7,808 bases of DNA from JAVXNW01 sp036645575 (GTDB lineage: Bacteria; Bacillota; Clostridia; Christensenellales; Aristaeellaceae), in contig JAVXNW010000106.1 in assembly GCA_036645575.1 (NCBI GenBank), positions 1 to 7,808 on the forward strand, written 5' to 3'. A model generated the notes under the pieces. The model had not been told where the DNA came from and did not search any database. It saw only the letters and a list, made by a program, of their open reading frames with translations. Shown in pieces: positions 1-5,340 of the stretch (positions within the stretch are counted from its first letter, which is position 1; each line of letters begins with the position of its first letter). The position numbers and the translations under genes were made by a program.

Positions 1-120
1 GTTCGAAGGATTTCGCTTGTTGCGACAAGCGACCGGCGCCGCCGCCGGCTCCCGCAAGGCTTGAAGCCTTGACGACAGTCTTGCTCACGCAAGGGTTGGG
101 ACGATATGCGAATCACCGCC
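1..120. other. Left-edge non-coding stretch with four small hairpins
   Basis: No gene is supportable here. Four short perfect inverted repeats follow one another: arms 14-20/25-31 (7 bp, 4-nt loop), 33-38/43-48 (6 bp, G+C only), 55-62/64-71 (8 bp around one base) and 80-84/89-93 (5 bp, 4-nt loop). None is followed by a run of T on either strand, so none is a convincing intrinsic terminator for the kinase gene that ends at 121. A plus-strand frame open from the left edge stops at 62-64, and another stops at 70-72. Either could be the tail of a convergent gene, but neither shows a recognisable motif. The stretch might also be the end of a repeat or of a structured RNA cut by the window edge. 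Confidence 0.4.
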
Positions 121-1047
121 CTAGACCAGGTGATCGCGGCGGCTGAATAGGCCGTAGGCGGCGCCGAGCATTCCTGCGCGGTTGCCCAATTGGGCGGTGC
201 GCACGCTGAGCCCTTCGAGGAAGGTGGGCAGCACGCGCGCCTCAAGCCGCGCGCGCACCGCGTCCGATAGGTACGCGCCCTGCGCGGATACGCCGCCGCC
301 GAGCAGCAACACGTCCGGGTTATAGCAGCTGATCAGGCTTGCAAGGCCTAGCGCCAAGTCGTCAAGCCATGCGCCAAGCACCTTTTCGGCTGCGGCGTCG
401 CCCGCGCGCGCGCAGGCAAATAGCGCCTTGACGTCGCCATGCGCGGGATGCGCGGGGGGCAATTCGCCTCGCGTGCGCCGCGTCAGCGCGCCGGCCGAGG
501 CGTATTTTTCAAAGCAGCCGTCCTGGCCGCACTCGCAGTGTAGGCCGCCCGGATAGAGCGTGATGTGCCCAAACTCGCCCGCCGCGCCGCCCGCACCGGT
601 CATCAGTTGGCCGTTTAAGATGGCCGCGCCGCCCACACCGGTGCCCAGCGTCAGCATGACCAGCGCGCGGCACTCGCGCGCCGCGCCCATCCAGCGCTCG
701 CCCTGCGCGGCCGCGTTCACGTCGTTCTCGACAAGGCAGGGAAGACCCGTGTGCTGGCGCACGTTGCGCGCCACCTGCATGCCGGTCCAGCCGGGGATAT
801 TGGTCGCCAGGCGCACCATGGCGTGATCCTGCGAGACGTGCCCCGCCGTGGATACGCCCACGCCCAATAGCGCCTCGACGCCCGCGCTCAGGCGATCGAT
901 CGTGGAGAGCATCCGCGCCATCAGCGCTTGGCCGCCCTTTTCGGCCTCGGTCGGAAAGCTTCCCTCGCGGGAAATATCGCCCGATTCGTCTACGATCCCG
1001 TATTTGACCGCCGTTCCGCCCACGTCAAGGGCCACCACGCTGGCCAT
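121..1047 (-). CDS. ROK-family sugar kinase (glucokinase-like)
   Basis: The 308-aa product has the usual length and motif order of ROK kinases, cytoplasmic enzymes that phosphorylate a hexose with ATP. Seen: the N-terminal phosphate-binding DVGGTAVK at residues 8-15; END at 108-110, whose Asp110 is the expected catalytic base; LGTGVGG at 134-140; E158-x-G-H161; and CECGQDGC at 171-178, so the His plus three-Cys zinc site is intact. LLLGGGVS (247-254) is the C-terminal nucleotide-binding part. Start: two ATGs lie 6 nt apart (1053 and 1047). I chose 1047 because the G-run at 1054-1060 then sits 6 nt upstream as a ribosome binding site. The longer open frame to 1212 crosses the promoter and is rejected. 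Glucose is the likeliest substrate, but ROK members also act on fructose, mannose, N-acetylmannosamine and other sugars. No sugar transporter or regulator neighbours it, so specificity is open. Confidence 0.93.
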   Translation of the reverse strand: MASVVALDVGGTAVKYGIVDESGDISREGSFPTEAEKGGQALMARMLSTIDRLSAGVEALLGVGVSTAGHVSQDHAMVRLATNIPGWTGMQVARNVRQHTGLPCLVENDVNAAAQGERWMGAARECRALVMLTLGTGVGGAAILNGQLMTGAGGAAGEFGHITLYPGGLHCECGQDGCFEKYASAGALTRRTRGELPPAHPAHGDVKALFACARAGDAAAEKVLGAWLDDLALGLASLISCYNPDVLLLGGGVSAQGAYLSDAVRARLEARVLPTFLEGLSVRTAQLGNRAGMLGAAYGLFSRRDHLV

Positions 1048-1067
1048 GTGCATCCCCCCCACCACAT

Positions 1068-1103
1068 TTTCTATATTATAGCACAACCGCCCCGCCTGCA
1101 CAA
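1068..1103 (-). promoter_or_regulatory. Promoter of the ROK kinase gene
   Basis: On the minus strand, a perfect -10 TATAAT (1075-1080) lies exactly 17 bp from TTGTGC (1098-1103), a weak -35 that keeps the TTG. Transcription would start near 1068, giving a leader of about 20 nt before the ATG at 1047. The position supports the short kinase start and rules out the upstream extension. Confidence 0.65.
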
Positions 1104-1196
1104 TCGCCCCAAATGATCCCCGCGTGACACCGGCGTAAACAAACCCGCACGCGCAAAACCTTAACCAAATTTTCCGCCGCGCGCGCCTTTCCCCCA

Positions 1197-1232
1197 TTGA
1201 CAACCCGCGCAAAGCGCGTTATAATACATAAG
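1197..1232 (+). promoter_or_regulatory. Consensus sigma-70/sigma-A promoter of tRNA-Arg
   Basis: TTGACA (1197-1202) and TATAAT (1220-1225) both match the consensus fully, with the optimal 17-bp spacing. The predicted start is near 1232, about 20 nt before the mature tRNA 5' end. A perfect promoter fits a stable-RNA gene. It is divergent from the kinase promoter, with about 93 bp between the two -35 elements and no recognisable operator between them. Confidence 0.9.
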
Positions 1233-1252
1233 CGCTAAAGAAAAGCGCGCGT

Positions 1253-1329
1253 GTGCCCATAGCTCAGCTGGATAGAGTGTTTGGCTACGAACCAAAAGGT
1301 CGTGGGTTCGAATCCCTCTGGGCACGCCA
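1253..1329 (+). tRNA. tRNA-Arg (anticodon ACG)
   Basis: A full 77-nt cloverleaf can be folded by hand. The acceptor stem is GTGCCCA (1253-1259) with TGGGCAC (1319-1325), and the D stem GCTC/GAGT has one G-T wobble. The anticodon stem TTTGG/CCAAA encloses the loop CTACGAA, with the anticodon ACG at 1287-1289, which reads CGN Arg codons (normally A34 is deaminated to inosine). The variable loop is AGGTC and the T loop TTCGAAT (1307-1313). The discriminator is G1326 and CCA is encoded (1327-1329). The T stem GTGGG/CCCTC has one T-T mismatch (1303 with 1317); all other pairs are canonical or G-T. A dedicated promoter and a terminator flank it, so it is a single-gene unit. Confidence 0.97.
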
Positions 1330-1330
1330 C

Positions 1331-1358
1331 AAAACCCTCCAAGTTTGGAGGGTTTTTT
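1331..1358 (+). terminator. Intrinsic terminator after tRNA-Arg, possibly bidirectional
   Basis: CCCTCCA (1335-1341) pairs with TGGAGGG (1346-1352) around a 4-nt loop, and A-T pairs extend the stem on both sides. Six T follow (1353-1358) one base after the tRNA CCA. Read on the minus strand, the same hairpin is followed by four T (1334-1331), so it may also stop the convergent ABC exporter transcript ending at 1413 and insulate the kinase gene beyond. Confidence 0.9.
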
Positions 1359-1412
1359 ACTGTCTTTTTATCGCCTTCCGCGCGCCCCGCGACGCAAGCG
1401 CGGCGGCGGGGG

Positions 1413-3239
1413 CTACCTTATGACCATTTGGTAGTAGGCGCCTTTTTGGGCCATGAGGGTGGCGTGGGTTCCGGACTCGCGGACGCAGCCGTGCTCGATG
1501 ACCAGGATCTTGTCGGCGTCGCGGATGGTGGAGAGGCGGTGTGCGATGAGGAAGCTCGTGCGGCCGCGCATGAGGGTGAGCATTGCGCGCTGGATGTCCT
1601 TTTCGGTCTTGGTGTCGACCGAGCTGGTCGCCTCGTCGAGGATCAAAATGGGGCTATCGCACAGCACGGCGCGCGCGATGGCGAGCAATTGGCGCTGGCC
1701 TTGGCTCAAGCTGTCCGCGCTCCCCGACACCATGGTGTGGTAGCCGTCCGGCAGTTTTTCGATGAAGGCGTGCGCGCGCGCGGTCTTGGCGGCGTCGATC
1801 ACCTCCGCGTCGGTCGCGCCGGGGCGCGCGTAGCGGATGTTGTCCAGAATGCTGCCCGTAAATAGGCAGGTCTCCTGCAAGACGACCGAAAAGCACGCGC
1901 GCAGGCTGTCGCGGCGAATGTCCCGAATATCGATGCCGTCCAGGAGGACGCGCCCGCTCGTCGCGTCGTAAAAGCGGGTCAGCAGGTTCACAATGGTGGT
2001 CTTGCCGGAGCCGGTCTCGCCGACCAGCGCGACCGTCTCGCCGGCGGGCACGTCAAAGGTGATGTTTCGCAGCACCGGCCGCCCGGGCGCGTAGGCAAAG
2101 CAGACGTCCTCGAAGCGGACGTGCCCTTGCGGGTGCGGGTGCGCGACCGCGTCCGGGCGATCGGGCGCTTGCTCCGGTTGATCCAGCACCGCAAACACGC
2201 GCTCCGCCCCGGCAAGCGCCGACTGAATGGTGTTGAACATGCCCGCAATGGCGTTGAGCGGCTGGCCAAAGTGCTTGGAATAGCTGAGGAAGCTGACCAC
2301 GGTTCCGATCGCCAGCCCGCCCGAAACCGACAGCGCGCCGCCGACCAGCGCGACCAGCGCAAACGTCAGGTTGTTGATCACGTTCATCAGCGGCATCATG
2401 AGCCCCGCCCACACCTGCGCGCGTTGGCTGTTTTCGTAGAGCTGCTCGTTCATCGCGTCAAAATCCGCCAGCACGTCCTGCTGCCGGCCAAACGCCTTGA
2501 CCAGTTTGAGCCCCAGAATACTTTCCTCAATGACGCTGTTCAGCCCGCCCAGATTGCGCTGTTGCGCCAGAAAAAACGCGCGGCTCTTGCCCGCGACGAG
2601 CCGCGTGAGCAGCGTCACCAGCGGCACGCACAACAGTACCACCAGCGTCAGCGGCAGGTTGAGCGCGGTCATCACGCAAAGCGAGCCCACAATGGTCAAA
2701 ACGCTTGAGACCAGCTGCGTGGTCATCTGCGCGAGCGTCGAGGACAGGTTGTCCACGTCGTTGGTCATCCGGCTCATCGTGTCGCCGTGCGCGGTCGTGT
2801 CGTAAAAGGCAAGCGGCAGCGCCTGCAGCTTGTCAAAAAACGCGTTTCTGAGCGAAAAGACCAGCTTCTGCGACACCTTGAGCAGCAGGACGCCGCTGAG
2901 GGTGGTGATCAGCCAATTGACCGCATAGAGCACCGCGACGAGCGACAGCAGCCGCGAAAGCATCGGCACATCGACCGTGCGCGCGCGCAGATCGAAAAAA
3001 TCGAAGGCGCGCCCGCTAAAATACGGGATCGCCACCGCAATCAGCGCGGACGCGGCGGTCATCAGGATCGCCCAGAGAATGGGTCTTCCAAAGCGCGCAT
3101 ACAGCTTGACCAGCCGCCAAAGCGTGCGCTTGGCGTCTTTCGGCTTTGCGCCGGGCGCGCACCGGGTCGCGCCGCCGCCCCGGCCGCCGCCCACCGTGGG
3201 CATCTTGAGCGTCGCGCCCGGCCACTTCCGCTCACTCAT
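1413..3239 (-). CDS. ABC exporter half-transporter, catalytically canonical subunit (TM288-like)
   Basis: The 608-aa product has a type IV ABC exporter fold: six predicted membrane helices (about residues 52-75, 95-121, 170-190, 195-215, 280-303, 308-335), then a nucleotide-binding domain. Seen: Walker A GETGSGKTT (407-415), Q-loop Gln455, signature LSQGQ (511-515), Walker B ILILDE with catalytic Glu536, and H-loop His567. The ATPase residues are intact, but the signature has Gln in place of the first Gly. From memory of the sequence, it resembles TM288 of Thermotoga maritima, the partner of TM287, including LSQGQ. Start: ATG at 3239 has GGGGAGG (3248-3254) 8 nt upstream; an in-frame extension to 3326 is rejected. 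It overlaps the upstream partner gene by 8 bp (3232-3239), implying translational coupling and equimolar subunits. A Gly-rich polar tail of about 40 residues precedes the first helix. It should export drugs, lipids or peptides; the substrate cannot be told. Confidence 0.95.
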   Translation of the reverse strand: MSERKWPGATLKMPTVGGGRGGGATRCAPGAKPKDAKRTLWRLVKLYARFGRPILWAILMTAASALIAVAIPYFSGRAFDFFDLRARTVDVPMLSRLLSLVAVLYAVNWLITTLSGVLLLKVSQKLVFSLRNAFFDKLQALPLAFYDTTAHGDTMSRMTNDVDNLSSTLAQMTTQLVSSVLTIVGSLCVMTALNLPLTLVVLLCVPLVTLLTRLVAGKSRAFFLAQQRNLGGLNSVIEESILGLKLVKAFGRQQDVLADFDAMNEQLYENSQRAQVWAGLMMPLMNVINNLTFALVALVGGALSVSGGLAIGTVVSFLSYSKHFGQPLNAIAGMFNTIQSALAGAERVFAVLDQPEQAPDRPDAVAHPHPQGHVRFEDVCFAYAPGRPVLRNITFDVPAGETVALVGETGSGKTTIVNLLTRFYDATSGRVLLDGIDIRDIRRDSLRACFSVVLQETCLFTGSILDNIRYARPGATDAEVIDAAKTARAHAFIEKLPDGYHTMVSGSADSLSQGQRQLLAIARAVLCDSPILILDEATSSVDTKTEKDIQRAMLTLMRGRTSFLIAHRLSTIRDADKILVIEHGCVRESGTHATLMAQKGAYYQMVIR

Positions 3240-4959
3240 CCAAATCGCCTCCCCGGCCGTCCACCTGCGAAAAGTAGATATCGCGGTAGGTGTCGCAGGT
3301 CTCAAGCAGCGCCTCATGCCCGCCATAGCCCACGCGCACGCCGTCCTCGATCACCAGAATCTTGTCAAAGGCCATCGCGGTCGTTAAGCGCTGCGTGACC
3401 GCGATCACCGTGTGATCCTTCGAAAACCGCTTGAGCATCTCGCGCACGCGCGCCTCGGTGATCGCGTCAAGCGCGCTGGTCGCGTCGTCGAGCAGCAGAA
3501 TGGGCGCGTCCCTAAGCAGCCCGCGCGCAATCGACAGGCGCTGCTTCTGCCCGCCCGACAGGTTGACGCCCGCGCTGCCCAGCACGCTTTCAAAGCCCAA
3601 GGGCATCTTTTCGATGAAATCCGCCTGCGCCTGCCGCGCCGCCGAAGCGACCTGCGCGGGGCTCGCGGCGGTATTTCCGCAGCGGATGTTGCCGTCCACC
3701 GTGCCGGAAAAGAGCATTGGGTTTTGCGGAACGACCGCCATGTTTTTGCGCAGCACGTCTACGTCCATATCGCGCACGTCCACGCCGTCCACCACGACGC
3801 GCCCGTTCTGCACGTCGTAAAACCGAAGCAGCAGCGCGCAGATCGTCGATTTGCCGCTGCCGGTCGGGCCGATGATCGCAAGGCTCTTTCCCGCGCTCGC
3901 CGAAAAGGACAAGTTCTTGATGACCGGCACGCCGCTGCCGCTTGGGTAGGCAAAGGTGACCCCGTCAAAGACAACGTCGCCCGCGAGGCGCGCGTCGCCG
4001 CCCGCGTGGGGAAAGTCGGCTGGGGCGTTTAGCACCTCCTTGATGCGCGCTGTCGAGGCCTTTGTGCGCACAAAGGTATGGAAGATGTTGGTGATCATCA
4101 AAAGCGAGCTTAAAATCTGCGCCATGTAGATGGTGAAGGCGGACACGTTGCCCGGCATCACCAGCCCCTGCGCAAAGAGCGCGCTGCCCGCCAGGATGAT
4201 CAGCGCGCTGCCCAGCCCCACCACCAAGCTCATCAGCGGCGCGATCAGCGTGATGACAATCTGCGTGGAGATAGCGCGCGCCATCAGCTCCGCGTTCGCT
4301 TGGCCAAAGCGCTTGACCTCGGTATCGCAAGTGCCAAACGCCTTGACCAGCCGCACGCCCAGCAGGTACTCCTGCACGACCGCGTTCATTCGGTCCATCG
4401 CCCTTTGGAGGCGCGCAAACCGGGGATAGCTCAATTTCATCGACAAAACGATCAGCCCGGTCACCGCAACGACCACGCCGTAGATCACCAGGCTCAGCCG
4501 GAAGTTGAGCAGCGAGGCCAGGACGATGCTGCCCACGCAGGTGATCGGGGCCTTTAAAAAGATGCGCATCAGGCCGTTCACGAACTGCGTGACCTGGGTG
4601 GTGTCGTTTGTCATGCGCGTAATCAGCGAGCCGCCCGGCAGTGCGTCCGCGCCCGCCTCCGAAAAATTCAGAATTTTTTCAAACAGGTCGTGGCGCAGAT
4701 CTGCGCCAATGCGCTGGGAAACGTGGCTGGACAGGATGTTTCGCGCAACCGCGAACACCGCGCCGATCGCGGTAAACAGCAGCATTCTCCCGCCCCACGC
4801 GAGCACGCCGCGCATCTGTCCCGACGCGATCCCCTCGTCAATCATCCGCGCCATAAAGGTGGGCCCCATGAGGTCGCACAGCGCCTCCAAGACGACGCAC
4901 CCAATGGACAAGAGAAACGGCCCCTTGTACCGAAAAAAATAGCGTTTATAAATTCCCAT
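3232..4959 (-). CDS. ABC exporter half-transporter, degenerate-site subunit (TM287-like)
   Basis: The 575-aa product has six predicted membrane helices (about residues 12-35, 53-75, 130-152, 155-175, 231-262, 270-295) and a C-terminal ATPase domain. Seen: Walker A GPTGSGKST (364-372), Q-loop Gln412, a canonical LSGGQ signature (467-471), and Walker B ILLLDD, where Asp492 (codon 3484-3486) replaces the catalytic Glu. The H-loop is VTQRL, where Gln523 (codon 3391-3393) replaces His. This pair of changes is typical of the non-hydrolysing subunit of heterodimeric exporters. From memory it matches TM287, LmrC and BmrC types, and the C-terminal region reads much like TM287. Its LSGGQ should complete the active site of the partner encoded at 1413-3239, while the partner's LSQGQ caps this degenerate site. 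Start: ATG 4959 gives the usual short N-terminus and has GAAGGG just upstream; ATG 4980 lacks a binding site. It is the first gene of a two-gene operon. Confidence 0.95.
   Translation of the reverse strand: MGIYKRYFFRYKGPFLLSIGCVVLEALCDLMGPTFMARMIDEGIASGQMRGVLAWGGRMLLFTAIGAVFAVARNILSSHVSQRIGADLRHDLFEKILNFSEAGADALPGGSLITRMTNDTTQVTQFVNGLMRIFLKAPITCVGSIVLASLLNFRLSLVIYGVVVAVTGLIVLSMKLSYPRFARLQRAMDRMNAVVQEYLLGVRLVKAFGTCDTEVKRFGQANAELMARAISTQIVITLIAPLMSLVVGLGSALIILAGSALFAQGLVMPGNVSAFTIYMAQILSSLLMITNIFHTFVRTKASTARIKEVLNAPADFPHAGGDARLAGDVVFDGVTFAYPSGSGVPVIKNLSFSASAGKSLAIIGPTGSGKSTICALLLRFYDVQNGRVVVDGVDVRDMDVDVLRKNMAVVPQNPMLFSGTVDGNIRCGNTAASPAQVASAARQAQADFIEKMPLGFESVLGSAGVNLSGGQKQRLSIARGLLRDAPILLLDDATSALDAITEARVREMLKRFSKDHTVIAVTQRLTTAMAFDKILVIEDGVRVGYGGHEALLETCDTYRDIYFSQVDGRGGDLDE
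3248..3254 (-). promoter_or_regulatory. Ribosome binding site deciding the start of the second ABC gene
   Basis: GGGGAGG on the minus strand lies 8 nt before the ATG at 3239, inside the 3' end of the upstream ABC gene. It fixes the start at 3239 rather than the in-frame ATG at 3326 and supports translational coupling. Confidence 0.85.
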
Positions 4960-5042
4960 GCACCCTTCGTCTCCCGGCATCCTGTATTTTTTCGCCGCGT
5001 CGCGCGTACTTTGCGCCCCATTTTAGGGAAGCGCCCGCTCGA

Positions 5043-5078
5043 CAGGCCAATTATAGCAAATCCCCCGCCCGAATACAA
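5043..5078 (-). promoter_or_regulatory. Promoter of the ABC exporter operon
   Basis: On the minus strand, TATAAT (5050-5055) is preceded by TGC, giving an extended -10 (TGnTATAAT). TTGTAT (5073-5078) stands 17 bp upstream as a weak -35. The start would be near 5043, with a leader of about 85 nt before ATG 4959. The extended -10 can compensate for the poor -35. Confidence 0.6.
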
Positions 5079-5085
5079 TGGCACT

Positions 5086-5119
5086 GGGGCGGCGGCGAAT
5101 CGCGCGTGCGCGCCGCCCC
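5086..5119. repeat. G+C-rich inverted repeat upstream of exporter promoter
   Basis: GGGGCGGCG (5086-5094) and CGCCGCCCC (5111-5119) are perfect 9-bp arms around 16 nt that include an alternating CG tract. The repeat lies 7 bp upstream of the exporter -35, centred about 60 bp before the predicted start. That is a possible position for an activator site. It may also be only a chance feature of G+C-rich DNA. Confidence 0.4.
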
Positions 5120-5224
5120 GCGCGCCAAAATCACAATCCACCATTATTCGTCGAAAGCGGGTACCTTCCGCCCGCATATTTTTGGCAACCCGCTCGCGCG
5201 CGACCGCTACACCAACTTTAAATT

Positions 5225-5248
5225 AACAATTATCCCATGGAAATTGTT
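5225..5248. repeat. A+T-rich inverted repeat, possible operator
   Basis: AACAATT (5225-5231) and AATTGTT (5242-5248) are perfect 7-bp arms separated by 10 bp. The dyad is centred about 60 bp upstream of the predicted start of the 5341 gene. Its A+T-rich sequence stands out from the surrounding G+C-rich DNA and has the form of a dimeric regulator's site. No regulator gene lies in the window. Confidence 0.4.
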
Positions 5249-5283
5249 GGAACCAGGGCGTGCGCAGACTGGTCTTAACATTG

Positions 5284-5296
5284 TATAATGGCGGAA
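5284..5296 (+). promoter_or_regulatory. Likely -10 box for the surface-protein gene
   Basis: A perfect TATAAT lies at 5284-5289, but no acceptable -35 stands 16-18 bp upstream and there is no TG extension. If used, it starts near 5296 with a leader of about 45 nt. The weak -35 suggests dependence on an activator, for which the 5225-5248 dyad is a candidate. Confidence 0.45.
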
Positions 5297-5340
5297 GCAA
5301 ACGATGCGGGATGCTCAAACCGATGGAGGAGGAACCACTT

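Larger units (their letters stand above)
4960..5340. other. Divergent intergenic region between exporter operon and surface-protein gene
   Basis: This 381-bp gap contains no convincing gene; open frames crossing it lack binding sites and homology cues. It holds the exporter promoter on the minus strand (5043-5078), a G+C-rich inverted repeat (5086-5119), an A+T-rich inverted repeat (5225-5248) and a TATAAT box for the rightward gene (5284-5289). A weak hairpin, GCGGG/CCCGC (5157-5161/5171-5175), is followed by ATATTTTT on the plus strand. It resembles a minor terminator, but no plus-strand gene lies upstream to need one. Confidence 0.7.

Noticed and set aside
1054..1212. N-terminal extension of the kinase frame upstream to 1212
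   Set aside because: It adds 55 residues unlike any ROK N-terminus, crosses the kinase promoter and reaches the tRNA promoter. The kinase fold begins at MASVVALDVGGT with a ribosome binding site at 1054-1060.
1253..1329. tRNA-Arg as an integration (att) site for a mobile element
   Set aside because: tRNA-Arg genes are often used this way, but there is no integrase gene and no duplicated tRNA 3' end in the window; a terminator follows directly.
1281..1865. Plus-strand frame starting inside the tRNA
   Set aside because: It overlaps the tRNA, its terminator and the 3' end of the ABC gene. The product is a shadow of the ABC coding frame.
4842..5022. Possible leader peptide (MGRKVRATRRKN...) in the exporter 5' leader
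   Set aside because: It has no ribosome binding site and runs out of frame deep into the exporter gene instead of stopping before it.
5101..5113. Alternating CG tract as Z-DNA element
   Set aside because: Short alternating CG runs occur throughout this G+C-rich DNA, including inside genes, so this one is not distinctive.
5157..5183. Plus-strand terminator GCGGG/CCCGC followed by ATATTTTT
   Set aside because: The stem has only 5 bp with a 9-nt loop, and no plus-strand gene lies upstream to be terminated.
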